Source: Halicephalobus mephisto
Lineage: Eukaryota > Nematoda > Chromadorea > Rhabditida > Panagrolaimidae
Length of the DNA: 60,020 nucleotides
Direction of reading: 5' to 3'
Assembly: GCA_009193035.1 (NCBI GenBank)
Contig: SWDT01000136.1
Location: 1-60,020, forward strand
Shown here: piece by piece, positions 1-11,438 of the stretch
Layout: each line of letters begins with the position of its first letter
How positions within the stretch are numbered: position 1 is the stretch's first letter
Made by a program: the position numbers and the translations under genes
Notes under the pieces: generated by a model
What the model saw: only the letters and a program-made list of their open reading frames with translations
Database searches by the model: none
What the model was told of the DNA's origin: nothing

Positions 1-488
1 AATTTGAAATCTCGGAGCGAGGTTCGTTGGCGTTTTCCCAACGTGTGATATATGAAATTCCACATTTTCTCCAATTATTTCCTTTTTCAAACAACTTATA
101 CCAAAATTAAATATCAGATTCTGAATCCCCGCTCCGAAAGCTGCAAAATGAGCTATTGCTCGTTTTAAAACAACACTTTGATTAAATTTTATTTTTATTA
201 TCTCCCAAAAAGTAAAGTCTCCTGTGACCACCAAATTTTCTCTAAACACGTTCCAGATCTTTTCCCCAAATTCCTCATTCCTCAGCTCGCCCCACTGCTG
301 TCAACTCCTTTACGATCGGCGGTCAAAATCATCTGCAAAAATGAAAAAATCAGTTTTCCCGCGGGCAAAAGAGACCGCCTGAGGGCTTGACCGTCGTTTT
401 TTCGAAAACATAAGTAACTCTTGGATCTCGCAGATTCAGGATCTGTCAGGCGAGAAAATGAAAGTCCGCCTTCGAGAGAACAATGCCC

Positions 489-545
489 TGGATATAAAAG
501 TGGATTCTGAATTCTGGAGAATCATCAGTTGCTTCATTAAAGTTG
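489..545 (+). promoter_or_regulatory. Collagen core promoter and 5' non-coding exon
   Basis: A TATA-like box (GATATAAAAG) at about 491-500 lies upstream of a short exon that ends CTTCATTAAAGTTG at 545, followed by a GTAAGTAC donor. The intron runs to the TTTTAG acceptor at 738, 7 nt before the collagen ATG at 746. A TATA box and a 5'-UTR intron suggest a conventional rather than trans-spliced 5' end. The exact transcription start is not visible. Confidence 0.5.
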
Positions 546-565
546 GTAAGTACTTTTTTAAAATC

Positions 566-716
566 CATATGAATTTTATCTTTTAAGATTCATATATCAA
601 TTTTTTCCGAAATGCATATATGAATTTTACTTTTTAAGATTCATATATCGATTTTTTTCGAAATTCATATATGAATTTTATTTTCTAAGATTCATATATC
701 GATTTTATTTCTTGTA
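566..716. repeat. Three tandem ~50-bp units in the collagen 5'-UTR intron
   Basis: Units begin near 566, 615 and 666. Each carries a near-palindromic CATATATGAATTTTA half followed by AAGATTCATATATC. The same CATATATGAA/TTCATATATC words recur in introns and spacers near 42.4, 44.4-45.0, 45.6 and 56.5-57.2 kb. Confidence 0.75.
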
Positions 717-745
717 GTTTATATGTTAATTCTTTTAGATTGAGG

Positions 746-2017
746 ATGGAGTACAAACAACCAATTATGAAGACGGAATTCTACGAATCAGAAGAACACA
801 GACAGATGCGTCGTGTGGCTTTCTTCGCCATCGTCATCTCGACTGTTGCCGTCATTGCTTCTGTCGTGACTCTCCCTATGCTTTACAGTTACGTCGCTAA
901 CTTCCAAAGTCACTTGATCACAGAAACTGACTTCTGTAAGACCCGTTCTCGTGACATGTGGACTGAAATGTCTATTATCCACTCTCACTCCAACACCGTT
1001 CCTCTTCGTTTGAAGCGTCAATATGGATCTCCTCCTCCAGCACCGTCCGGATACGGTCCTGTCGTCAACGCTGAGCCTGCTGGATGCTGCAACTGCCAAC
1101 AAGGACCTCCTGGTAAGTACAGCAAAATTAGCGAAATTCAAAAATCGTTTCGGAATCGCAAAGTACTTTTAAAATAATTTTCTGCGGTTTTTGAAGGACT
1201 ATCTAGAGTTTTCAAATTCTGATGAAATTGATTTTTCTCTACTTTAGGACCTCCCGGACCTCCTGGAGATGACGGAGATGATGGAAGAGATGGAAACGAC
1301 GGAACCGACGGCCAAGTAAGTTTTTGGAATTTTTTAATATTCTTATACTCGAAAACCCCTTAACTTTACCATGTCCCTTGACCTCTGCCCGTGGAGTACT
1401 CCAACTCTTACTTTTGTATCCTGGAGTACCCTGTCTTCTGGAGTGCCTAAGAATTTAAAGTATTTAAAAAATTGTTCAGGATGGAAACGACGGAGCTGTT
1501 TTGACTTCTGCTATCCCCAACGAGCCCTGCATCATCTGCCCCAGAGGCCCCCCTGGACCCCAAGGACAAGGTGGAAAGAAGGGACCTCGTGGACCTAAAG
1601 GAAAGGATGGACAAAACGGAAAAGATGGACTCAAGGGAGAAAACGGTATGAATGGACCTGTTGGACTCAACGGACCCCAAGGACCCCCTGGAGTTCCTGG
1701 AGAGAAGGGAGAACCTGGTCGTGTTATCGAAGTCAACGGTCCCGCAGGTCCTCGTGGTATTCGTGGTCCTCCTGGTGGAGAAGGAAAACCTGGTCATCCA
1801 GGACATACTGGACACACTGGAAAACAAGGAGAACAAGGACCCAAAGGAGAACCCGGAGCCAAGGGACCCAAAGGAAACCCCGGACTCCCAGGTGCTCTCG
1901 GTCTTCAAGGTCCCAACGGCGAAGAAGGCAAGTTTAAATCCAAAAAAATTAAAACATATTTTTTTTCCAGGATCTTGCAGCCACTGCCCCCCTCCCCGCA
2001 CCCCTCCAGGATACTAA
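746..2017 (+). CDS. Cuticle collagen
   Basis: Four coding exons: 746-1112, 1248-1315, 1480-1927, 1971-2017, giving about 309 residues, the usual size for nematode cuticle collagens. I chose ATG 746 because it follows the splice acceptor and opens the Col_cuticle_N domain. A hydrophobic segment (residues ~25-48, [16 protein letters not shown]) acts as signal anchor, then a MWTEM box, then a dibasic processing site (RLKR). Cys-rich knots flank the Gly-X-Y repeats (CCNC before; CIIC within; [13 protein letters not shown] at the end). Exon 2 encodes an Asp-rich stretch ([16 protein letters not shown]). The last intron must use a GC donor (GCAAGT at 1928) to reach the typical Cys-rich C-terminus; a GT donor gives the wrong frame. 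Function by family: secreted structural protein of the cuticle, crosslinked through its cysteines. Paralogue identity cannot be assigned. Confidence 0.95.
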
Positions 2018-2087
2018 CTCCGGACCCCCTGAGGCAATGGTCTTCTTTGGAGTTGTTATTTATTTCCTACACAATTCTTTGTCGAGG

Positions 2088-2097
2088 AATAAATAAA
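2088..2097 (+). terminator. Collagen polyadenylation signal
   Basis: Overlapping AATAAATAAA, 71 nt after the collagen stop codon. Confidence 0.7.
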
Positions 2098-2309
2098 ATT
2101 TAATTTTCAATTTAAGTACAGTATATTGAGAATTAGCACAGTATGCCAATGGTCCCGAAGAGATTTGAAAAGATACGGTAGAGATCACAATCAGGAAGTG
2201 GGATTTTTTTGGAAGAAAGTTTTTGAAGTTGATTAACGGCTTAAAAGTAGAAACATACTTCGAGTTGAAGTTTATTCGATACACGGGAAAGATAACATAA
2301 TTTAGAATA

Positions 2310-2494
2310 CCGTATTTGCTCTATTTGAGGCACATCTCTAATATAGGCAGATCTCTAATATAGGCACATCTCTAATAGTGGCACAGTCTCTATTTGAGGC
2401 AGATCTATAATAGAGGCACATCTCTAATAGTAACGCACCCCAACAGATCAATTGAAAAATTATGGCGCATGTGCCTCTATTAGAGCAAATACGG
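2310..2494. mobile_element. TA-flanked MITE with internal 17-25 bp repeats
   Basis: Inverted ends CCGTATTTGCTCTATTTGAG and its near-complement ending GAGCAAATACGG, about 25 bp long, each bordered by TA (2308-2309 and 2495-2496). No coding capacity. The interior is a run of CACATCTCTAATA/GAGGCA units, apparently short copies of the terminal repeat itself. TA target duplication fits Tc1/mariner-type mobilisation. Confidence 0.75.
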
Positions 2495-2647
2495 TATATA
2501 GATATATGAAAACAATTCTGACTTATCAGATATATGATATTAGATGTATTAATACATTTAGTTGAAATCAGTGCCTTGTAAATAATCTATGAATAAGTTA
2601 GTCACGAAAAATGAAAAGATAAAAAGAGGAATTTATATAAAGAAGAA

Positions 2648-2722
2648 ATCACCCAAGAGCTGCGGAATTGAACCCGCGTCACGGGACCGTCAATATGAGA
2701 CGCTACTAATTCAACTATCACT
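2648..2722 (-). pseudogene. tRNA-like relic
   Basis: On the minus strand a T-arm (GCGGG-TTCAATT-CCGC) matching the TTCRANY loop and an anticodon-like arm (CGTC-TCATATT-GACG) are visible, with a D-arm-like TAGTTGAATTAGTAGC upstream. The acceptor strands do not pair, the residue at position 33 is C instead of U, and no internal terminator follows. It is either a decayed tRNA or the head of a tRNA-derived SINE, not a working gene. Confidence 0.35.
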
Positions 2723-2869
2723 ATATACTCAATTATTCTCTTTTAGACATAATTTTTTCATTCTTTTGTATTTTGATTATTCCAGAAGACTATTCCGCAA
2801 AAACCGAACACACATTATGACTATCCACTTCAAGAGCTCTATAATTATATAAAAATCGTTTCTAAGTCC

Positions 2870-3580
2870 GGAGTCACAATAGTGACTTCCCTTGTTAGTG
2901 CAGTAACATCTGTTACGGTCTTCTTTTTTCTCACCGTGATATAGTCGATTTCATGATGATCTCGGTGGTTATTATGTCTCCAGGTGGATCTTCTATATAT
3001 TGAGGTTTTGAATAGAGTTCATAGAAAAAAGTCCTGAGATTTCACAATAATCAGCGAGTTTCTTCCACGATGATTCCGAGACTCAGCAGTATGAGAACCG
3101 ATGTTTTTTCTCCATCTTCTGCACTTCTTATTATGGCATTGAAGTCATCAATAATCATGTCATGAGTGGTAGGGGTAGGATTGTACTCATCGAGGTCTTC
3201 CAGAAAGTCTTTATAAATATCCATTTCGTATCCGCTGTGTGGGGCGTAACATTGTTTAATACAAATCCATCGATTCCCTTTTAGCTTCAGGATGAGTCGA
3301 ATTAATTTTTCAAAAATATACTTTACTTTTTCGATAAATTTGCTTACGGTAGAAAAAAGAAGAAATTTGACACCTTGATGTGTTGGATCGTCTGCACCAC
3401 AATGATAGAAGAAATAACCACTTCGTAACTGTGAACATCCTTAGCCTTTTAGTTTGGTTTCTGAAAGACCAATGATATCGAAATTTATCTTTCCGACGGC
3501 TGTTTCTAGGACTTCAAGTCGACCTACTCCGCTAGTCGATCGACAGTTTAGAATTGCAACAAGTAGTTTTTTCTTGATCA
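2870..3580 (-). pseudogene. Non-LTR retrotransposon (RTE-like) endonuclease remnant
   Basis: The minus strand holds, in order but in changing frames, signatures of the APE-type endonuclease of LINEs: LLVAILNCRS, a FDIIGLSETKLKG stretch, a YAPHSGYE motif, a degenerate GDFNA box (here DDFNA), ISGLFSMNS-like residues and DYITV near 2940. Stops and frame changes interrupt it and the reverse transcriptase is absent. It is a 5'-region fragment of a dead element; a second remnant lies at about 25.07-25.42 kb. Confidence 0.75.
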
Positions 3581-3669
3581 ATGGCACTTCTGTCAGATGC
3601 AGCCATATGTCCGGATCAACAACGGTTTGGGGGATGGAACTCCAAGGGGATTCTTTGATTAGTATCTAA

Positions 3670-4690
3670 GAATATTTTAGACATTGAATAAAGCAATCTA
3701 AAAAAACAAAAATAATCTGTATAAAGTTATTTTTTTAGGATATAGATGTTTTTCGATTTATTTTCATTTTGAAATTTTCCAATTTAGTTGATGTTTTAAT
3801 TACACTTGAGAAATTAATGTAAAAAATCTTCCAAAATAAAAAATGCCGCAGGGGAACAACCGTCGTAAGGCCAAAAAACACGTTTTCATCGTCGGTAGGC
3901 CTGCATGGAGACCTGGGAGTGCCCGAATTCAGGAACCGTCTTGAAACAGTAACATTCGAGAAGCTTCAGTGCTGTCGGCATCAGTTGTTTTTTCATTTGG
4001 GGACTCCAGAAGACATAAACGTAAAAAAGAGTAGCATGGTGGAAATAGTAAAGTATATAAGTCCTGGAAAAATTGAATTTAAAAAAAAAATAAATTATTT
4101 TTATTCCTAAAATACTGTAGAAATTTTATAAGAATTTTATGGAAAATTTCAGAGGTTTTTAGAATTTTTCGAGAATACTGTAGGTTTTTGGAATTTCAGA
4201 GAAGTCTCCAGAATCTGGTGAAAAATTCTGAGTTTTTGGGTTACTTCATGGAGCCTTCTGAATCTTTCCAGAATTTCTTAAAACTTTTTAACTTTCTAAA
4301 ATACTGTATTTTCTGGAATCTTAAAACTACAGAATTTGATGGAAAATTCTAAATTTTTTAAAAATATTTTAGAAATTTCCAAAATCTGGTGGAAAATTTC
4401 GAATTTTTTAAGAACTTCATAAACACTTCTGAATCTTTCCAGAATTTCTTAAAACTTTTTAACTTTCCAAAATACGGTATTTTCTGGAATCTTAAAACTA
4501 CAGAATTTGATGGAAAATTCTAAATTTTTTAAAAATATTTTAGAAATTTCTGAAATCTCCTAAAATACTGTAGAAGATTCCAGAATTTTACAAACCTTTC
4601 CAGAATCCAATATATGATTTTAAATTTTTCTAAAATTTTAAAAAATTTCTAAATTTTTTTACAAATTAAAAATTTTCCAAAATAATTTTT
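3670..4690. repeat. AT-rich spacer with a ~171-bp tandem duplication
   Basis: The block starting AATCTTTCCAGAATTTCTTA at 4261 recurs at 4432 with few differences, so about 4200-4560 is a two-copy array with a 171-bp unit. 3843-4110 is more base-balanced but I recognise nothing in it. Confidence 0.65.
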
Positions 4691-7660
4691 TTGAAATTTC
4701 ACAATCCCTTACTTTGTTTCTACAGTTGTAAAACCATTTTGAATGAAACATTAGAGTTATTCTCAGAAATCCAGTCAAAAGATATTTAATTAATTCTGTT
4801 TCACCCATGATTGAAGAATAAATAACTTACATAAAATACAAAAACTGCCACCAATGAGTTTGCTCAACGTTAAAAATAGCCTCATAGAGACGACATGCTA
4901 AAATTATTTTATATTTAAAAAATAACTTTTTATTTAAAAAATAACTTTTTATTTTAAAAATAATGTTATATTTAAAAATAATTTTATTTAAAAAAGGATT
5001 TTTTTATTTAAAAATAATTTTATACTTAAAAAATAACTTTTTATTTTTTAAAATATTTTACTTTAATAATTTCTTTTTAATTTCAAAAAATTATCTTTAA
5101 TTTCTTTAAGAAATTTGAAAAAGCTTAAAAAGTAAAAATTTTAAAAAATTTTTAAACAATTATGAAAAAACTGGTTTTAATTTTTAAAATAGCACTTTTA
5201 ATTTTTGAAAACTGGTTTTAATTTTTAAAAACTTACCGTAATTAGGCATATTAAGTAAGACGAAGGTACTAGTGACGATCAGGAGACTTCTACTCAAAGT
5301 CAAATCGCTCGATCTCAACTTTGTCCCTTGTGTTTGTCTGCTGGAATTTGACGACATCTGGTTCGTCGTCTGGCTCTGTTGGCTGAGAAGCAACTTCTTC
5401 GCCGTCGTGGTTTCTTCTGTTAATTTGTGTTCTTGATTCTCGGGCATTCTGAGAAATCTGACTCTTAGAACTCCACTGGCATAGATCTTCATGCATTGTC
5501 TGTATCTGTAGAGGGATAAACTGTTGACAATTACGATCAGAAATGACGGAACAATTGTGCATAGGATAGTGTCCAAAAGAGAGAAAAAAATATGCAAATC
5601 TTTCAAATCATATCCGATTATTTCGATGTTCTTGTTCAGACCGCAATATGTGGATCCATCTGGAGAATGTTCCAACCCGGCAAACACGATACACCAAGCG
5701 TAGAGGATCGTCGAAAACATAACCGTTCCCGCCACGAGCTGTCGAGCGAACTTCTTCGAACAGACCCGTCTTCTGATTCCTGGACGATACAGTACTATTG
5801 CTCTGTCACAAGACGTCCAACAGATCATCCAGACACAGACCAAATCACAAGCATGGGCCAGGAAGGTCAGGGTCTTGCATCCGGACTCCGAGTTGGAATA
5901 CAGTAGGAACCCGAACGTCGAGTCTATCCACGTAATCAAAACCGACCCTAGGAACAGACAACTGCAGACGGAAAGGGTACACAGGTAAATATTCGATGTC
6001 AATCTCTTCAGCCAGTAATTGGTCCTGAAAAAATTTCTACAGTATGATTTTCAAAAATCTAAACATCTTTGAAAAAATTAAAATTACACATTTTTAAAAA
6101 ATTTCAAAATCTAAACATCTTTGAAAAAATTAAAATTACATATTTTTTTAAATTTCAAAATTTAAGTATTTTTTAATTTTCGAATTTAAACATTTTTTTA
6201 TAATTAAATTTAAATTTGATTTTTTTATTAATGTTTGAAAATTTGAATTTTTTGTACTTTTATTTTTCTGAAGAACTTTATTTTTGTGGAATTTTAAAAC
6301 GAATAAAATTATATTTAAATCAATTGTGACTTTGCTCTCAAGAATATTTTTGAATCGAGATTTTTTCCAGGATTTGCTTCAAGTTATTTCTGTAAGTTAC
6401 TATTTTAGGACCTTATTTTTGAATATGGCTTCTACTGAGGTATTTAGGGATCAATCTGGAATCAAGACTCCAGGAGCTTCTAATTGAGTATCTACTTGCT
6501 AGGTATAAGAAAGAGCATAGAAAAACAGACAAGTGGACAAAGAGACAAACGAACAAGCAGACGAACGGACAAAAAGATGAACAAACAGACAAGCGAATGA
6601 ATAAACGAAAAAACAAAGAGACAACCAAATAAAAGAAGAAGCAAGCGAAAGGACAGGGAGACAAACAGACAAATGAACAAAAAGACAAAAAACAGAGACA
6701 AGCGGACAAAGACGAAATAAAAGACGGAGACAAACGGATAGATGAACGAATAAATGAACAAAGAGACAAAATAAAAGACAGGGAGACAAACGGACAGATG
6801 AACGAATGTACAAATGCATAAATGTACAAATAAGGATTTAAACAAACATAGATGATTAAAGATCAAATGTATAAGTGGATAAATAAACAAATAGAAACAT
6901 GGGCAAGTGGATAAAAGAACAGATGAGAAAACAGGGAAATAAAGAAGATAATAATTAAATAAAGTCAATTTAAATAATAAAATAAAATCTTCCCCAAAAT
7001 AAGCTTCTTTAATTTATGGAAATACGGTCATATAAACATTTTCAAAGAATTTTCACTGGAATTCCGTTGACAGCCCTTATGAAACCCTATTTCCTGGAAC
7101 CCTCGCTAATCCTCCTTGTTTAGAAATTCGAAAATAGCTCTCAAATTGGACAAACGAGGAAATTCGGTCTCTTCCCTAATTTTCCCTCCGAATACTCAAT
7201 CGAAAAATTTTCAGAGTAAATATATGCAAAAGTAATTAAAATCAATTTCAAAAAATTTCCAAAGATGTTTTTCATCAGAAGTTACAGTAATTTTTAAAGA
7301 TGTTTTTCGAAAAGAGTTACAGTAGTTTTTAAAGATGTTTTTCAAACAAAAGTTACAGTAATTTTTGAGGATGTTTTTCGAAAAAAGTTACAGTAATTTT
7401 CAAAGATGTTTTTCGAAAAAATAAATTTTCAAAACTTACCGTATAAGTATTAAAGCCATACAATTTCCAATGATCCCAACGACGCAAAAAATAGGTAAAA
7501 AATGTCTTGCGTAATATCTCAAATCCAAAAATAATCTGGCGTTGTCCCCAAGTAGAGCCTCATCTGATTCATCCAGAGTGTAGTCGTAACTGTCCGGATG
7601 AATAGTGGTCTCCTGGCCATCGGACGAACTCGAGGGGATTATTGAGGACCCGTTAATCAT
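4691..7660 (-). CDS. Rhodopsin-family (peptide-receptor-like) GPCR
   Basis: Exons on the minus strand: 7440-7660 (start MINGSSII), 5237-6024, 4831-4897, and a less certain last exon somewhere in 4691-4770. Splice phases agree (2, 1, 2). Exon 1 encodes an extracellular N-terminus with an N-glycosylation site and TM1 with the GN pair (GIIGNCMALILIR). Exon 2 encodes TM2-TM6 and a long Ser/Gln-rich third intracellular loop. The TM3 end reads CDRAIVLYRP, so DRY is replaced by DRA. Exon 3 (FNVEQTHWWQFLYF) enters TM7. The TM7 NPxxY region is not convincingly found. The family acts at the plasma membrane through G proteins; ligand unknown, probably a neuropeptide. A 1.4-kb first intron holds two private repeat arrays. 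Confidence 0.8.
6490..6960. repeat. Degenerate GACAAACRGACA-type microsatellite in the GPCR intron
   Basis: About 470 bp of imperfect tetranucleotide units (GACA, AACA, GATA, AATA). It is nearly free of stop codons in minus-strand frames, which creates false Cys/Leu/Phe-rich open frames. Confidence 0.8.
7255..7425. repeat. ~42-bp tandem repeat, GPCR intron 1
   Basis: Four to five copies of AAAGATGTTTTTCGAAAA followed by AGTTACAGTAATTTTT. Confidence 0.75.
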
Positions 7661-7699
7661 TCTGCAACAATGATTCTGAAATAAAAAAATTTAAAACTT

Positions 7700-8725
7700 T
7701 TTAAAATCTAAAAATCGCGAAAAACAAAAAATTCCAAAATTTAAAAATTAAAAAAAATTACTGAATTTTTAAAAATAAAAAAATATAAAATTCCTAAATT
7801 TCAAAAAAAAATAAATTTTAAAAATATAAAAATTCTTTTAAAATTTTCAAAATATTAAAAATTTAAAAAAATAATTTTAAAATTTTTTGAAATATTAAAA
7901 ATTAAAAAAAAAATATTTTTAAAATTTTTTGAAATTAATATTTTACTATTTGGGAGATTTATGAAAATTAAAAATGGGATTTTTAAAATTAACGGAATAA
8001 AGATTTTCGAAAATTTTTACGTTTCAAAAGTTGCATCTTTAAAAAAATTTCAAAATTTTGAGAAAATTGTTCCGACACGAATTCTGAGAAATATTTCAAT
8101 TAAGACCAAAACCGAAGAAAATTTAATTTTTAAATTTCCTGAAAAAAATTATTTCAAAAAAAATGAAAATTGTTCTGAAAATTTTTTTGAAATTTTCTAT
8201 TCAAAACCGAAAATTTCAATTATATTTTTAAAAATATTTAATTAAAATTTTTAAAAAGTAATTTTACGTAAAATTTTCAGAATTTTCCACATAAGACCAA
8301 AAACTGAAGATTTATGTTTTAAAAAATTTCAATAATATTAAAGTAAAAATTAAAAATTAAAAATGTTTGTAAAATTTAAAAAAAATCGCTTTAACTGAGA
8401 TTTTCAAAACTTTCCAGATGAGACCAAAAATAATAAAATTCTATTTTTAAATAATTCTATAAAATTTCGAAAATAATATTTAATTAAAATTTTCGAAACT
8501 TTCCAGATGAGACCAAAAATAAGAAAATTCAATTTTTAAATAATTCTATAAAATTTCGGAAATAATATTTTAAAAAAATATTTAATTAAAATTTTCAAAA
8601 CTTTCCAGGTGAGACCAAAAATAATAAAATTCTATAAAATTTCGAAAATATTTAATAAGTTTTAAAATTTTATTTTTTTAAATATTTAATTAAAATTTTC
8701 CAATCAAGATTAAAAATTACGAAAT
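7700..8725. repeat. AT-rich spacer with CAGATGAGACCAAAAATAA repeats
   Basis: Units near 8415, 8504 and 8606 (spacing 89 and 102 bp), with weaker relatives around 8110 and 8290. The open frame at 7961-8245 is extremely AT-biased and is probably chance. Confidence 0.55.
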
Positions 8726-8858
8726 TTAATTTTTACGTATTTGTGAAAATTCTAAAATTGTCAAATAAAATCTCTGAATTTCGAAAACTCTATGATGCCA
8801 TTGAATTTCATCAAATATCATCGATGAAAAAACTTCCTCAACGTCAGGACTATTCATT
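8726..8858 (-). CDS. Exon-like island, candidate 3' terminal exon of a large gene
   Basis: Follows a TTTTTAAG acceptor and reads MNSPDVEEVFSSMIFDEI with normal residue composition to a stop at 8726. An AATAAA lies about 60 nt downstream on the minus strand. It sits alone in very AT-rich DNA. Family not recognised. Confidence 0.4.
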
Positions 8859-9189
8859 CTTAAAAATGACAAAAATTCATTATTTTCGTTTTTTTTTAAA
8901 ATAAGGAAATTTCTGAATTGGTCCATTTGAGGATTAACAGATTTTAAAATTATTTTCTTATTTACAAATAAAAGTATTTTTTTTGATTATTTTGGCTTTA
9001 AAGCGAAAATTAAAAAATTATCAAACTAAAATCTCTCAAAAAATTAGAATCTTTTAAAATGAGGAATTAAAAAATAAACTAAATCCTCTCAACGCGAAAA
9101 TTTAGAAAATTGAATTTCTTAATGCAAAAAAAATTAAAAAATAAACTAAAATTTCTTTAAAAATTAAATTTTTAAAAAAAAAAATTAAT

Positions 9190-9860
9190 TAAATCCTCTC
9201 AACACGAAAATTTAGAAAACTATTAAGTAGAAATGTCTTAAAACGAAAATTTAAAAAAAAACAAAAATGTTTCGACAGGAAAAATTTAAAAAATGAGAAT
9301 TTTTAAAAAATGAAAATTTTTAAAAAATTAAAATTTTTAATAAATGAAAATTTCCTAAAGCAAAAAATTAGAAAATAAACTACAATGTTTTGACACCAAA
9401 AAAAACTAGAAAATAAATTGAGTTCCTTCAACGGGAAAATTTAGAAAATAAACTAAAATTTCTTAAGACGAAAAAATAGGAAGTAAATTGAGATGTCTCG
9501 ACGCGAAAAAATTAGAAAATAATCAACTAAATTCTCTCAACACGAAAACTGGAAATAAAATGACATTTCTTAAAGCGAAAAAACTTAAATCTCTTAACAC
9601 AAAAAAAAATCAGAAAAAAAGTGAAATTTCTTAGAGCGAAAAAACTAAAATCTCTTAATACGAAAAATTTAAAAAAAAATAAAGTTTCCTAACACGAAAA
9701 AAAAATTTAAATTTCTTAACACGAAAAAATTTTTTAAAAAAGTAAAGTTTCCTAACACGAAAAGAACTTAAATCTCTTAACACGAAAAATTTTAAAAAAA
9801 GTGAAGTTTCCTAACACGAAAAGAACTGAAATTTCTCAACACGAAAATTTGAAAAATAAT
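9190..9860. repeat. CTTAACACGAAAA repeat field
   Basis: More than ten copies of (T)CTTAACACGAAAAA or TCCTAACACGAAAA at irregular 30-60 bp spacing, related to the GACACGAA word found across the window. Confidence 0.6.
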
Positions 9861-9960
9861 CAACTAAATTGTCTAAACATGAGAAATTTATTTATTTAAA
9901 AAAATAAATTTTTCCTAAGTTGTAATTTGAGAAATTAACTAACATCTCAAAAAATTTTTA

Positions 9961-10068
9961 ATTGGTCTCGAAACGAACATGGATAAAAATCGAAAAACAA
10001 ATTCGTCAACGTCCGACAATAGGGTCCGAGTATTTAGAAAAGAAAAAAATTCAAATTCATCTTCCGGG
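9961..10068 (-). CDS. Exon-like island
   Basis: Minus-strand open stretch with acidic then hydrophobic residues (EDEFEFFSFLNTRTLLSDVD) in a base-balanced patch. Exact splice sites not resolved. Possible exon of the same large gene. Confidence 0.3.
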
Positions 10069-10154
10069 AAAAAATTAAATTAAATTTTACAAGTTCCTTG
10101 TCGTAAAAAAGTTAAAGGTCCGTTAACAAAGATCGTAGTTAAAAAAATCAAATA

Positions 10155-10500
10155 TTTTTCGTGTCAGGACCCAATTATTTCGAATTTCTTTACACTCAAT
10201 TTTAAAACATTTTAAGTAATGGTCCCGTGACGAATATTACTTGATTTGTTTTTTAAGTACAAGTCTACAAAAATTAAGTATTTTTCGTGTCAGGACCCAA
10301 TTATTTTCGAATTTCTTTAAATTCAATTTTAAAAAATTTTAAGTAATGGTCCCGTGACGAATATTGTTAGATTTGTTTTTTAAGTACAAGTCTACAAAAA
10401 TTAAGTACTTTTCGTGTCAGGACCCAATTATTTTCAAATTTCTTTATACTTAATTTTAAAAAATTTTAATGGTCCCGTGACGAATATTGTTTCATTTGTT
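10155..10500. repeat. Three ~121-126 bp tandem units
   Basis: Each unit contains TTCGTGTCAGGACCCAATTA and, further on, AATGGTCCCGTGACGAATA. The two words are roughly inverted relative to one another, so each unit could fold. Confidence 0.75.
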
Positions 10501-10950
10501 TTTCAATTACAAATTTAGTAAAATTAAAAACAAAGTATTGGGTTTATTTAAAAAATTAAATATTTTTCATGTCAGAATCACTACCGAAAAAATAAAATAA
10601 AATAAATTTTAAAAAAATAAAAATTATAATTTTAAAAATTTTCATTTTTTTCGTTCCAGGATTATTATTGATTTTTTTAAATAAATTAAAAAATAAATTT
10701 TGTTTTTTTAAATAAAATTTTAGACTTTTTTGGAAATTTGTTAATTTAAAAAAATTATAATTTTAGAAATTTCATTTTTTTTCGTTCCGAGACCGGTACT
10801 TTTTGATTCATTGTTTCGAAATAGGTAAATTTCAGTTTTTGTAAAGTTATTTTTAATTTGCTATTTTTTTAGAAAATTTATCAAAAATAAAACTAAAATT
10901 TATCGATTTATTTAAAAAAAAGAAAAATGAGGAAGTGCCGATTTCGTCAC

Positions 10951-11002
10951 GCATCTTGCTTGATTTCATTCTTAATAAACTTATTTACTGGAATTTCCAC
11001 AA
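10951..11002 (-). CDS. Exon-like island (short)
   Basis: A TTTTTTAAG acceptor precedes 52 nt reading VEIPVNKFIKNEIKQDA, followed by a GTGACG donor. Short, so weak on its own. Confidence 0.25.
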
Positions 11003-11234
11003 CTTAAAAAAAAGTTAAATAAAAATCTAAAAAAAAATTCAAAATTTTAATTCAAAAAAAAATAAAAAATTTAAATTTAAAAAAAATAAAATTAAAATTA
11101 AAAAGTAAAAAGTTTAAATTTAAAAATAAAAATTTAATTTAAAAATAAAAATAAAAATAAAAATAAAATTTAAATTTAAAAAAATAAAAAATTTAAATTA
11201 AAAAAAATAAAAACTTTAAATTTTTTCAAACAAA

Positions 11235-11302
11235 AGTCAATTTTTTTCCGGAAAAGTTCCTGGAAAAGGCCATTCAAGTCGCGAAAATTGAGTTCAACTG
11301 GT
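11235..11302 (-). CDS. Exon-like island
   Basis: A CTTTAAAG acceptor, then a stretch reading VELNFRDLNGLFQELFRKK with a possible GTTTGA donor. Base-balanced inside AT-rich surroundings. Confidence 0.3.
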
Positions 11303-11438
11303 CTTTAAAGTGTTTTCAAAAAAAACGTTCAAAACTTTTTTCGAATTTAGTTTTGAATTTGAGCATTTTTAGGAATTTTATGAAAATCAAAAAGTATTTT
11401 TAAAATTCAAAAATATCAATCTCGAAAAAAATACTGAC

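Noticed and set aside
1447..2001. 184-codon and shorter antisense frames over the collagen
   Set aside because: Shadow of Gly-X-Y codon repetition; the plus strand is certain.
3919..4110. 63-codon plus-strand frame
   Set aside because: No motif, ends in a poly-Lys AT run, and lies beside decayed LINE sequence.
6413..6968. Three overlapping long minus-strand open frames rich in Cys/Leu/Phe/Val
   Set aside because: They exist only because the degenerate GACA-type microsatellite lacks minus-strand stops; no domain and periodic composition.
7961..8245. 94-codon plus-strand frame of Lys/Ile/Phe/Asn
   Set aside because: AT-biased composition identical to surrounding non-coding DNA; no splice or start context.
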